NCBI GenBank assembly: GCA_020723485.1 | Contig: DYIU01000004.1 | Span: forward strand, 257,785 to 321,784 | Direction: 5' to 3' | DNA length: 64,000 nt | Origin: Acidimicrobium ferrooxidans | Lineage (GTDB): Bacteria > Actinomycetota > Geothermincolia > Fen-727 > Anoxymicrobiaceae | Made by a program: the position numbers and the translations under genes | The notes under the pieces: model-generated | Seen by the model: the letters and a program-made list of their open reading frames with translations, nothing else | The model's database searches: none | What the model was told of the DNA's origin: nothing | Shown: positions 17,960-26,123 of the stretch, piece by piece | Layout of the letters: every line of letters starts with the position of its first letter | Numbering within the stretch: the stretch's first letter is position 1

Positions 17960-18042
17960 CTTGAATCGGGGTCAGGCCTGGATCAAGCGGGAGCAATCCC
18001 GTACCTTCGCGGGCTTTAATCCAGGCCTGACCCCGATTTAAG
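17960..18042. repeat. REP-like inverted pair, copy 2
   Basis: Imperfect 28-base arms at 17960-17987 and 18015-18042 with the conserved GGGGTCAG head but a different inner arm (GCCTGGAT), complementary between arms. The pair starts on the base after one gene's stop codon. Its right arm encodes the last residues and stop codon of the convergent xylose-isomerase-like gene. Confidence 0.88.
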
Positions 18043-19164
18043 TTCGTCGAAGTGCGCAATCGCGCTCGCGACAGCGGAGCGCATGATGTCTTCGGCCTTC
18101 GCGGTCCGGCGCGCCTCGAGCAGGGCGAAGAGCTCCTCGTAGTCCACCTCACGCTCCGCACGCTCGCAGGCCTCCCAGCTCAGGATGCTCCTGACCACAC
18201 GGTCGATACCCTGGGGGGCGCTGTCGTAGGGGCGGACCTGTATGTCATGGCCTTTCCAGCGGCGGTAACCGGCTTGCCGTACAAGACCCGCAATGGCGAC
18301 GTTCATGCCGTTGACGCGCACGCCGTGGTCGATGTCGAAGCGGCCCGGGCCGCCCAGGATGAGTCCGTCGTTGTAGCCCTGGCTGTTCAGGTGCATATGG
18401 ACGAGCATGCCGCAGGCCGCCTCCTCGACCGTGTCATACACATGGTCGAGGCCGATCATCTCCGAGTGCCCGAACTCCTTGTTGATTCCCTTTCTCTCGA
18501 GGGAGACGCCGTGCGCCTTCTCCAGCCTGTTCCAGAACACGATAGCGCTCGCGACCGTGGGCAGGAGCATAGCCGGGTGACCCTCGTTGGGCTTTGGCTC
18601 AATCGCCACGAACAGCTCTCCCCCGCTCTGCGCTTCGGCGCGGCAGAGCCCCGCCACGCTCTCCTGGAGGTTCTCGTACATGCGGGCCACGCCGACGGTG
18701 GCGAGGTCGTAACCGAAAGACCCGTTCCATATCACGAACGACGGGTAGAGGCTCTCGTCCTCATGCCACGCTTCCCTGAGCGGCCCGTAGGCGAGCGCCA
18801 GGGCCCGGCCGCTGAACTCCTCCGCCGCCTTCCGCTCTCCGGGATCGAGTGATGCGATACCCCCGTACGCGAAGTGCCGGTGCGCCCCGGGCGTGACGAG
18901 CGCGAGGGACATGCCGCTCGACGCCAGCGCGTCTGCCACCTCCGCGGCATTGTCCTCGTTCACCTCGTAGTCGAAGTGGAGCTCGATGCCAAGGCGGATG
19001 TTCTCCGGCAGTCGCGGAGCGACCTCGTCGCGCACCAGCTCGACCATCCCAACCGTGTCGAGGTTCTCCGCGGACCACTCGGGGATCATGTCCGGTGGGA
19101 CGAACCCGCCCTTGCCGGAATGAAAAGTCCACCTGCATACGCTGTGATAGGAGTAATCTGCCAC
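18016..19164 (-). CDS. Xylose isomerase-like TIM-barrel protein
   Basis: A sugar-isomerase-type TIM barrel of 382 residues. EPKPNEGH at 189-196 matches the metal-binding EPKPNEP of D-xylose isomerase; HMHLNSQGYN at 256-265 corresponds to the LHIDLNGQ strand, followed by a GGPGRFDIDHG segment with acidic ligands. Other parts diverge from XylA, so the sugar substrate is unknown. The GTG at 19164 is preferred because GGAGGTG lies just upstream; the longer frame adds an unlikely Cys/Pro-rich leader. The last seven residues (KSGSGLD) and the stop are encoded by the right arm of REP-like copy 2, so the native C-terminus was probably altered by that insertion. Confidence 0.85.
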   Translation of the reverse strand: MADYSYHSVCRWTFHSGKGGFVPPDMIPEWSAENLDTVGMVELVRDEVAPRLPENIRLGIELHFDYEVNEDNAAEVADALASSGMSLALVTPGAHRHFAYGGIASLDPGERKAAEEFSGRALALAYGPLREAWHEDESLYPSFVIWNGSFGYDLATVGVARMYENLQESVAGLCRAEAQSGGELFVAIEPKPNEGHPAMLLPTVASAIVFWNRLEKAHGVSLERKGINKEFGHSEMIGLDHVYDTVEEAACGMLVHMHLNSQGYNDGLILGGPGRFDIDHGVRVNGMNVAIAGLVRQAGYRRWKGHDIQVRPYDSAPQGIDRVVRSILSWEACERAEREVDYEELFALLEARRTAKAEDIMRSAVASAIAHFDELKSGSGLD

Positions 19165-19273
19165 CACGCACCTCCCCCTCGTTGTGGCGCGTCCTGTCTT
19201 CATGTAAGAACATATACATGGGGACGCCGCCGGGCAACCTCCCGGCGGACGCAGTATAGGGAAAGGACACGGG

Positions 19274-19762
19274 ATGTCGCTCACATTCGAGGCATCGGTT
19301 GTCTTCGTGGCCGACATGGCGGCCTCGAGGGAGTTTTACGAGGGTGTGCTGGGCAGGACCCTGATGGCGGACCACGGCGAGAACGTGGTCTACGTCGGTG
19401 GCCTCTCACTCTGGCAGGCCGAGCGCGCCAGCGCCATAGTGTTCGGCAGGAAGAGGAGCAGGAAGCAGTGGGGCGCCGACAACCTGGAGCTCTACTTCGA
19501 AAGCGACGACCTGGACGCGGAGTTCGAGGCGTTCGACCGGGCGGGAGTCCGTCTCATCCACCACATCCACGAGGAGCCGTGGGGCCAGCGCACGTTCCGG
19601 TGCTGGGATCCCGACGGCCACATAATAGAGGTAGCCGAGCCCATGACTCAGGTGATATCGAGGCTTTTCGCCCAGGGTTACGAGCCCGATGACATTGCGA
19701 GCCGCACATCGATGCCGATGGAGCTCGTGCTCCAGACCATCGGATACCCCCGCTTCTGCTGA
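19274..19762 (+). CDS. VOC/glyoxalase-fold protein
   Basis: A 162-residue protein with one full vicinal-oxygen-chelate module pair. The first beta-alpha-beta-beta-beta unit begins EASVVFVADMAASREFYEGVLG; the second has DNLELYFESDD and ends with RTFRCWDPDGHIIEVAE, typical of the glyoxalase/bleomycin-resistance superfamily with a metal-binding glutamate in the last strand. About 35 extra C-terminal residues (QVISRLFAQGYEPDDIA) form a helical tail. Substrate unknown. It is divergent from the xylose-isomerase-like gene and ends at a palindromic terminator. Confidence 0.85.
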   Translation: MSLTFEASVVFVADMAASREFYEGVLGRTLMADHGENVVYVGGLSLWQAERASAIVFGRKRSRKQWGADNLELYFESDDLDAEFEAFDRAGVRLIHHIHEEPWGQRTFRCWDPDGHIIEVAEPMTQVISRLFAQGYEPDDIASRTSMPMELVLQTIGYPRFC

Positions 19763-19784
19763 GCCGCGTCCCTTGTTTACGCAG

Positions 19785-19810
19785 AAGGGGCGCGGCATGC
19801 CGCGCCCCTT
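19785..19810. terminator. Bidirectional terminator hairpin
   Basis: A perfect 26-base palindrome (arm AAGGGGCGCGGCA) lies between two convergent genes (stops at 19762 and 19832). A strong GC stem with A- and T-ended flanks fits an intrinsic terminator for both strands, although the T-runs are short. Confidence 0.75.
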
Positions 19811-19831
19811 CGGTCCGTCCGACCGTTTCCG

Positions 19832-22075
19832 CTATTCGCTGAAGCCCATGGTGTTGCTGCTGCCGGCGGTGTCGCCGAACTTGAAGTAGATGGGCCTCTC
19901 TATGACGACCGGCTGCGACGACTCGATGGCCAGCGACACATCGAGACCGGCCGGCACGTACGCGTTCACAGAGATGGTCGACCTGCAGTGGGCGCCGACC
20001 GTCACCGGCTGCTCCATCGTGGTCCCGTCGGAGAACATGTAGGTTATGTTCACCGCGGCGGCCTCGTCACCGGGGTTCAGTACGCATATCCACTCCTCGA
20101 AGCCGGGCCGGGTGGTCCCCTCCGCGAAGTAGAACGTGGTCCCCGGGTCCGTTGTGGCTATCACGTTGTGGCCCCCGAAGATGAGGCCCCTGTAGACGAA
20201 GTACATCGGCCTCTCTACCACGATAGGCTCGTCTGAGATTATCTCGAGGGCGACGTCCTTCTCAGGCCCGACGTCCTCGTTGACGTTCACGGTGTAGCGG
20301 GAAGTAGCGTCCACAGTGACAGTCTTCTCTATGATGGTGCCGTCGGTGAGCATGTACCGGAGCGTGACGGTCGCCGGCGACTCGCCGGGGTTGAGCAGGC
20401 AGACGTACGTAGTGAAGCCGCCTCGCGTGGTCCCCTCGGCCAGGTAGAAGTGGGTGTCAGGCTCGGTGGCCCCGATTACCACGTGGCCCCCTGTCTTCTT
20501 GCCATCGGTCTTGAAGTACATCGGCCGCTCGGCGACTATCGGTATGTCGCTCTTCACCACCATGGACAGGTCCCTGTCCGGGCCCACCACCTCGTTGACG
20601 TGTATGGTCTGCCGCGAGTGCGGGCCTATGACCACCTGCTGCTCCTGGGTGGTGCTGTCCGAGAACAGGTAGGTCACCGTCACGTGGGCCTCGTCGCCGT
20701 TGGGGTTCTGCATGCAGAGGTATGTCTCAAACCCCTTGCGCGTGGTGCCCTCGGCGAAGAAGAACTCGAGGTCGAGCTCCGGTTTCCCCATCACGACGTG
20801 GCCTCCCGGCCAGCGCTTGCCGTAGCGGAAGTACATGGGCCTTTCCACGATCACTGGCTGCTCGGACCATACCCTTATGGAGAGGTCTCTGCCCTCGCCC
20901 ACCTCCTCGTTGACGTTGATGGTGTACCGGGAGTGGGCTATCACCTCGACCTTCTGGTCCTGCTGGCTGCCGTCGCTCATCAGGTAGCGGACGTTTACCA
21001 GCGCGTCAACATCGCCCGGGTTGCAGATGGTAAGGTACATCTTGAACTCGGAGCGCGTGGTGCCCTCGGCGAAGAACCAGACGTACGGCTTCCACTTGAT
21101 GCCGAGGCTCTGCCACCCCGAGCCGTCCATGCCGGTGGCGACAATGCGGTCGTTGAAGGTGTCGGCAACGTACACCGTGCCCGCAGCCGGGTCTAGTGAG
21201 ATGCCTCGGGGATAGAAGAACTCGCCCACTCCGCCGCCGAACGACCCGTAGGAGGTCCAGCCGCTTCCGTCCATCTTCGACGAGACTATCCTGTTGTTGC
21301 TCTGGTCCGCCACGTAGACGGTGTCGGAGTCCGCGTCGTAGTGGAGCCCCCGCGGCCACTTGAACTCCTTCTCTCCCGCGCCGTAGGAGCCCAGCGCGGT
21401 CCAGTCGCTACCATCCCACGCGCAGCGCACTATCCTGCTGTTGCCGGTGTCGGCAACGTACAGCAGGCCGGAGTCCGCGTCGTACTGCACTCCCCTCGGG
21501 GTCAGGAACTGGCCCGGGCCGCGGCCCTCGCTCCCGAGCACCTCCCAGCCGCCGCCGTCCATGCGGGTCCTGACGATGCGGTGGTTCGACGTGTCCGGGA
21601 CGTAGACCAGCTCGGTAGCGGGATCGTACCAGATGCCCCGCGGGTAGTAGAACTCCCCTACGCCTTCGCCCTGGGACCCGAGCGTCTGCCAGTCCGACCC
21701 GTCCATCTTCGTCCTGACTATCCGGTGGTTTCCGGTGTCGGTGACGAACACGTACCCGGTGGCGCTGTCGTAGTAGATGCCGCGCGGGTCGTTGAACTGG
21801 CCTTCCCCCTTACCGAGTGTCCCGAGCGTAGCCCAGCCGCTCCCGTCCATGTGGGTCCTCACTATGCGGTTGTACCTCGAGTCGGAGACGTACACGTCAC
21901 CGGACGCCTCGTCGTAGAAGATGCCGAACTCCCGGTGGAAGCTCGGGTCTCTCGGGACGGGCATGCCGTTGCCCGACTCCTCTGACGCGAAAGCGATGCC
22001 TGCGAATCCGGTAAGGACGAGCGCGACCACAAGCAGCAACGCCGCCCCTCTTGTCATTGGCTTCCTCAACTTCAT
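19832..22075 (-). CDS. Secreted NHL-repeat beta-propeller with four AEGTTR modules
   Basis: A 747-residue exported protein. The signal peptide covers residues 1-30 (AFA/SEE). Six NHL-type repeats of about 48 residues span 47-327 (each with a YDxxxGxVYVxDxxNxRIV pattern and an MDGSGW turn), predicting a six-bladed propeller. Four modules of about 105 residues follow, beginning with AEGTTR at 336, 441, 546 and 651; each runs through NPG, a beta-rich DGT segment, SRxTxxVNExVG and ends IVxERPMYF. No LPXTG or membrane anchor is seen. It probably binds surface polymers or proteins. The same module occurs in two other genes of this window. REP-like copy 3 lies upstream. Confidence 0.88.
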   Translation of the reverse strand: MKLRKPMTRGAALLLVVALVLTGFAGIAFASEESGNGMPVPRDPSFHREFGIFYDEASGDVYVSDSRYNRIVRTHMDGSGWATLGTLGKGEGQFNDPRGIYYDSATGYVFVTDTGNHRIVRTKMDGSDWQTLGSQGEGVGEFYYPRGIWYDPATELVYVPDTSNHRIVRTRMDGGGWEVLGSEGRGPGQFLTPRGVQYDADSGLLYVADTGNSRIVRCAWDGSDWTALGSYGAGEKEFKWPRGLHYDADSDTVYVADQSNNRIVSSKMDGSGWTSYGSFGGGVGEFFYPRGISLDPAAGTVYVADTFNDRIVATGMDGSGWQSLGIKWKPYVWFFAEGTTRSEFKMYLTICNPGDVDALVNVRYLMSDGSQQDQKVEVIAHSRYTINVNEEVGEGRDLSIRVWSEQPVIVERPMYFRYGKRWPGGHVVMGKPELDLEFFFAEGTTRKGFETYLCMQNPNGDEAHVTVTYLFSDSTTQEQQVVIGPHSRQTIHVNEVVGPDRDLSMVVKSDIPIVAERPMYFKTDGKKTGGHVVIGATEPDTHFYLAEGTTRGGFTTYVCLLNPGESPATVTLRYMLTDGTIIEKTVTVDATSRYTVNVNEDVGPEKDVALEIISDEPIVVERPMYFVYRGLIFGGHNVIATTDPGTTFYFAEGTTRPGFEEWICVLNPGDEAAAVNITYMFSDGTTMEQPVTVGAHCRSTISVNAYVPAGLDVSLAIESSQPVVIERPIYFKFGDTAGSSNTMGFSE

Positions 22076-22223
22076 CCCCCCTTCGGTCCGCCGCGGGCGA
22101 GAAGCCCGTAGCTGTCCCTGCCTGCCGTCTGAGCGGAACAGGCCGTCCGGCCTGGAATCTCGACCGTATTATCGGGGGGGCAGGTATATGTGGAATTAAC
22201 CGCGCGTTAAATGCCTGTTAAAA

Positions 22224-22318
22224 CGCAACATCGGGGTCAGGTCACTTTGTTGCGTTTCGTTCAGGCTTTCCAGATTATCGGTAGAAATGCAACAAAGTGA
22301 CCTGACCCCGATGTTGCG
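22224..22318. repeat. REP-like inverted pair, copy 3
   Basis: Arms 22224-22257 and 22285-22318, almost identical to copy 1 (GGGGTCAG head, GTCACTTTGTTGC inner arm), with a different 27-base spacer. It lies between two co-directional minus-strand genes, just after the thioesterase stop at 22324 in the direction of transcription. Confidence 0.9.
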
Positions 22319-22323
22319 CTCGG

Positions 22324-22779
22324 CTACTTGTCGAGGTCGGGGTAGTCGGCCATGCGGACGTCGCCGGGAGCGCATATGAGCTGAGTGGACATGCCGACGG
22401 CGATGAGGTTTCCGTCCGCGTCCCGGACCTCGGCCTCGGCGACACCGGTCTGCTTGCCCTTGTGGATCACTCGCCCCTCCGCGATGAGGGTGCCCTCCTT
22501 CAAGTTGGAGATGTAGTTGATCCGCAGATCGACCGTCACGCACATCTCGCCCGGCTCGAGCATAGTGCCCACCGCTATGCCGCAGGCGGAATCGACTATC
22601 GTGGCCGCCGCTCCCCCGTGGAGCATGCCGTAGAGGCTGTGCAGATCCGAGCACGCCACCATCTCGAGCCTCGAGCGGCCTTCGCCCGCGTCGACAACCC
22701 GCATCTGCATGTGCTGGTACATCGGCGAGCTGTTCAGGATGTTCCGGAAGTTCTCCCTCACGCTCTCGTCGAGCTCCAT
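22324..22779 (-). CDS. PaaI-family hotdog thioesterase
   Basis: Hydrolyses acyl-CoA or aryl-CoA esters in the cytosol. The 151 residues show the single hotdog fold with the active-site motif GMLHGGAAATIVDSACGIA (HGG followed by the catalytic Asp), then VDLRINYISNLKEGTLIAEG and VAEAEVRDADGNLIAVG. Placed beside a TetR regulator, an SCP2 protein and an acyl-CoA synthetase, it probably recycles CoA during fatty-acid or aromatic acid turnover. It lies 56 bases downstream of the TetR gene and may share its transcript. Confidence 0.9.
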   Translation of the reverse strand: MELDESVRENFRNILNSSPMYQHMQMRVVDAGEGRSRLEMVACSDLHSLYGMLHGGAAATIVDSACGIAVGTMLEPGEMCVTVDLRINYISNLKEGTLIAEGRVIHKGKQTGVAEAEVRDADGNLIAVGMSTQLICAPGDVRMADYPDLDK

Positions 22780-22835
22780 TTGTACCTCCGCTCAACCTGG
22801 ACTGGAAACGAGACCCCGCACACCCGGCACCCGGC

Positions 22836-23486
22836 TCAGACGCCCCCCTCCGGCTGCAGGAACAGCTCGATCGGAGCGAGCGCTTTCACCTGGTTCATTG
22901 CGAGCTCCGTGGCCAGGGTCTCGAGGTCGTCGGTGCCCCTTCGCACGATGTACTCAAGCGTAAGGAAGACCGTCGCGCCTGTTATGATGGTCGCGATGAG
23001 GCTGGTGTCACACGTCTTGATGAGCCCCCTGCCAACCATCTCGTCCAGGTCCCTGGCTATCCACGTGGTCCCCAGGTCGGCCAGCTCGTCCACCCTGAAG
23101 GAGAAATGCTCGTCGAGGCTCATCGCCTCCCTGTAAATGAGCAGCGTCAGCTTGGGATTCTCACTGTGAAAACGGAACACGCCGAGCGCGTAGTCCTTCC
23201 AGGCGTCGAACACGTTCGCGCCCTCGTCCAGGGCCGCGACGAGCCTGTCGTGGCAGTCCTCGAGCACCAGCTCGAACTCCGAGAAGTAGAACTCGATGAG
23301 CTCGAGAAAAGCTTCCTTTTTCGAGTCGAAGTAGTGGTAGAACGTGCCGCGCGCAATGCCCGCCGCCTCCAGGATGTCATTCACCGACGCTACCCTGTAG
23401 CCCTTCGCGGAAAAGACCTCTGTCGCCGCGGTCAGTATCTCCCGCTTCCTCTCGTCGGGAGGCAGGACCCTTCTCTTCCGAGCCAA
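22836..23486 (-). CDS. TetR-family transcriptional regulator (probable regulator of the lipid genes)
   Basis: A 216-residue repressor. The N-terminal helix-turn-helix runs about 11-60 (ILTAATEVFSAKGYRVASV, GIARGTFYHYFDSKKEAF), followed by an all-helical ligand/dimer domain. It is divergent from the SCP2/acyl-CoA synthetase genes. A perfect 26-base palindrome sits on their promoter in the shared 192-base gap, so this protein is the best candidate to bind it. A likely inducer would be a fatty acid or acyl-CoA, given the neighbours; this is inference. Confidence 0.9.
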   Translation of the reverse strand: MARKRRVLPPDERKREILTAATEVFSAKGYRVASVNDILEAAGIARGTFYHYFDSKKEAFLELIEFYFSEFELVLEDCHDRLVAALDEGANVFDAWKDYALGVFRFHSENPKLTLLIYREAMSLDEHFSFRVDELADLGTTWIARDLDEMVGRGLIKTCDTSLIATIITGATVFLTLEYIVRRGTDDLETLATELAMNQVKALAPIELFLQPEGGV

Positions 23487-23594
23487 TCCATCACCACCGT
23501 GTTCATCGAGCCGCCTATAATTATAACCGCGCCCCGCCTGCTTTGCGCCCCGGCACCCGAATGCCCTTTCCCCTGAACCGTATCCGGGCTATTA

Positions 23595-23624
23595 TTGACA
23601 TCATTGTCAGTACCATCCTACAAT
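23595..23624 (+). promoter_or_regulatory. Sigma70-type promoter of the SCP2/acyl-CoA synthetase genes
   Basis: TTGACA at 23595-23600 and TACAAT at 23619-23624 with an 18-base spacer, 55 bases before the SCP2 start. The -10 box overlaps the palindrome that follows. Confidence 0.8.
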
Positions 23625-23646
23625 AGACCGACATGTCGGTCTATTG
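23621..23646. promoter_or_regulatory. TetR-type operator palindrome
   Basis: A perfect 26-base palindrome (arm CAATAGACCGACA) beginning inside the -10 box and covering the expected transcription start. Length and perfect dyad fit a TetR dimer site, and binding there would block RNA polymerase. The divergent tetR gene at 22836-23486 is the natural candidate. Confidence 0.78.
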
Positions 23647-23678
23647 CTTGAGGGGAACCAGACACAAGGAGGTTGGCA

Positions 23679-24218
23679 ATGCCCGAAGCCACGATGGAGA
23701 TCCAGGAGTACCTCGAGACATACGTCCCGGAGCTGGTGGGCGGCTACCTGGCGGAGAAGCCCGTACCGGGCATGGAGGGCACCGTCTTCACCGTCGAGGT
23801 GACCGTCAAGGGCGATAAGTCGCTCGTGTTCGGCATCACCATCGAGGACGCGTGCAAGATCAAGTTGCACCCCGGCGGCGTCGAGAACCCGATGGTGTCC
23901 GTGACGATCCCCGAGGACCTGATGCGCAACATCACCAGGCAGGTCTCGGCCTTTACCGGCCGGAAGATGTACGACGGGGCGAGCGGCGCCAAGGGCTCCC
24001 TTGACATAGAGATGTCGATGCCGGGAGACTGGGTGATGCCGTTGAACATCACCTTCAACGGGGCAGCGGAGCCGAAGGCGACGATAAGGGGAGACGCCGA
24101 GACTCTCACCAGGGTGATGACGGGCGAGCTCAACGGGCCTCAGACCTTCATCGAGGGCAAGATAAAGATGGACGGCGACATGATGTTCCTGATGTCGCTC
24201 TCCAGCATGCTTTTCTGA
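23679..24218 (+). CDS. SCP2 sterol-binding domain protein
   Basis: A 179-residue soluble protein with the SCP2 fold, which binds lipids or acyl-CoA in a hydrophobic tunnel. The family pattern is seen in FGITIEDACKIKLHPGGV, VSVTIPEDLMRNIT and the late helix-strand with FIEGKIKMDGDMMFLMSL, the usual IxGDxxLAxxL ending. The ATG at 23679 follows AAGGAGG at six bases. It lies 54 bases upstream of an acyl-CoA synthetase on the same strand and behind a promoter/operator. It could present lipid substrate to the synthetase. Confidence 0.85.
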   Translation: MPEATMEIQEYLETYVPELVGGYLAEKPVPGMEGTVFTVEVTVKGDKSLVFGITIEDACKIKLHPGGVENPMVSVTIPEDLMRNITRQVSAFTGRKMYDGASGAKGSLDIEMSMPGDWVMPLNITFNGAAEPKATIRGDAETLTRVMTGELNGPQTFIEGKIKMDGDMMFLMSLSSMLF

Positions 24219-24272
24219 GAACGTCCGTATAGTCGCCATATGACGTCGCTTACTAGCACCGGAGGGTGTCGT

Positions 24273-26114
24273 ATGGAGTACCCGTGGTTCGGCGTATACA
24301 AGACATGCGGAATCCCGTTCTCGATGGAGCCGTATCCCGACGAGCCCTCACACTGGTTCGTAGACCGCGCGGCACGGGAGTTCCCGAAGATGGGATGCGT
24401 CCAGCTGGGGCTGGACCTCTCCTACCGGGAGATCAAGGAGCTGGCTGACAGGCTCGCGAACGCGCTGGCCGGGATGGGGATACGCAAGGGGGACCGCGTT
24501 GCTACGCTCCTGCCCACCTCCATCCAGTTCGTGCTCGCGGATACTGCGATATCAAAGGCGGGCGCCGTGCACGTGCCGTGCAGCTTCCTCGAATCGGTCG
24601 AGAACCTGGCCCGCAAGTTCGCCGAGAGCACCCCGGGGGCCATCATATGCCTGGACGAGCATCTGGGCGTCGCCGGCCAGCTCATGGAGCACATGGAGAG
24701 CGGGAACATAATCGCGAGCAACCTCTACGACTTCTCCTCAAGGCCGCCTCGCAGAAATCGCCTCGAGGGTGCAGCCCAGATGGTCGACCTCATAGAACAG
24801 GCAGGCCCGAGCGCGCCTGTGGTGAGCTTCGAGCCGGCGCGCGACCTGGAGACACTGCTCTTCACCGGGGGCACCACCGGGGTCGCCAAGGGGTGCATGC
24901 TCACACACCGCAACGTTGTGGCCAACGCCGTCCAGAACCCGGTGGTTTTCGGCCCGGCCGGCAACACCTTCAGGGGCAACATGTCCGTGATGATGGGCAA
25001 CCCGTTCTTCCACTCCTACGGTCACTCGATGTTCCACACCATGTCGCAGATGTGCTTCAACCTGCTGCTCCTGCCGGACCCCAGGGACTACAAGATGATG
25101 CTCTCGATGGTCCGTGAGTATCACCCTGTCCTGCAGGTAGGCGTGCCCACGCAGTTCATGAACCTCCTGGACGAGGACACGAAGAAAGCGCGTGTGATCG
25201 GCGTCTCCGGGTCGGCGCCCCTGCGGCCGAACACCCAGGAATCCTTCGAGGAGCAGGGCGCGGGGGTCGTCACCGAAGGCTACGGCCTCTCCGAGCTCAC
25301 GGCCGTCTCCCATTTCAACGTCTCGGCGCTCATCCGCCTGATGGGCGGGCGCAAGATGCTGAGGCTACTGAACGCCACGATATTCGGAAAGCTCGGGACA
25401 CCGGTCCAGAGGACGTTCGCGAAGGTCATCGGCCCGAAGCGGTTCGGCCAGCTCTTCATGGGCATCGTGGACGTCTTCTCGAAGGTGACCAGGCGGCTGG
25501 CCGGGGTGAAGAGTGAGGAGAGGCGCGCGACAATCGGCATACCTCTTCCCGATACCGAGGTGCGCGTCCTCGACGTAAAGACCGGTGAGCCTGTCGAGCT
25601 CGAGAAGCTCGCAAGGGACGACCTGTCCGGGGAGCTCATAATCCGCGGCCCGCAGACCATGCTGGGATACTGGCCCGACGCGGGCAAGGGGCTCGACGAG
25701 GAGGGCTTCGTCCACACCGGGGACGTGGTGAAGATGGACGCGAGCGGGTACTTCTCCGTAGTCGACCGGACCAAGGACATGGTCATCGTGTCCGGCTTCA
25801 AGGTCTACACGCGTGAGATAGACGACATGCTCCACGAGCACCCCGCCACCGAGATGGCCGCGACTATCGGCATCCCGGACCCGTCGAAGCCCGGGAGCGA
25901 GCAGGTGGTCGTCTTCATCCAGCTGACGGAGGATTCCCTCGGCAAGGTGACGGAGGACGACTACGTGGAGTTCATCAGGAACAAGGTCGCGAAGTACGCC
26001 GTCCCGCGCGCGGTGATATTCCTGGACGAGATGCCCGTGACCGAGGTGTTCAAGATAAAGAAGAACGAGCTCCGCGAGATAGCACAGGAACGCCTGGCGG
26101 TGACCCAGGCTTAG
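24273..26114 (+). CDS. AMP-forming acyl-CoA synthetase
   Basis: Activates a carboxylic acid to its CoA thioester via an acyl-adenylate. The 613-residue protein contains the P-loop-like LLFTGGTTGVAKGCMLTHRN, the adenylate motif VVTEGYGLSE, HTGDVVKMDASGYFSVVDRTKD, and the catalytic C-terminal lysine region TEVFKIKKNELRE. The length and overall layout suit medium/long-chain fatty acyl-CoA ligases. The ATG at 24273 is chosen for its GGAGG site; an in-frame ATG eleven codons upstream has none. Together with the SCP2 protein and thioesterase it forms a lipid-activation unit. Confidence 0.92.
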   Translation: MEYPWFGVYKTCGIPFSMEPYPDEPSHWFVDRAAREFPKMGCVQLGLDLSYREIKELADRLANALAGMGIRKGDRVATLLPTSIQFVLADTAISKAGAVHVPCSFLESVENLARKFAESTPGAIICLDEHLGVAGQLMEHMESGNIIASNLYDFSSRPPRRNRLEGAAQMVDLIEQAGPSAPVVSFEPARDLETLLFTGGTTGVAKGCMLTHRNVVANAVQNPVVFGPAGNTFRGNMSVMMGNPFFHSYGHSMFHTMSQMCFNLLLLPDPRDYKMMLSMVREYHPVLQVGVPTQFMNLLDEDTKKARVIGVSGSAPLRPNTQESFEEQGAGVVTEGYGLSELTAVSHFNVSALIRLMGGRKMLRLLNATIFGKLGTPVQRTFAKVIGPKRFGQLFMGIVDVFSKVTRRLAGVKSEERRATIGIPLPDTEVRVLDVKTGEPVELEKLARDDLSGELIIRGPQTMLGYWPDAGKGLDEEGFVHTGDVVKMDASGYFSVVDRTKDMVIVSGFKVYTREIDDMLHEHPATEMAATIGIPDPSKPGSEQVVVFIQLTEDSLGKVTEDDYVEFIRNKVAKYAVPRAVIFLDEMPVTEVFKIKKNELREIAQERLAVTQA

Positions 26115-26123
26115 CCGGGCGCC

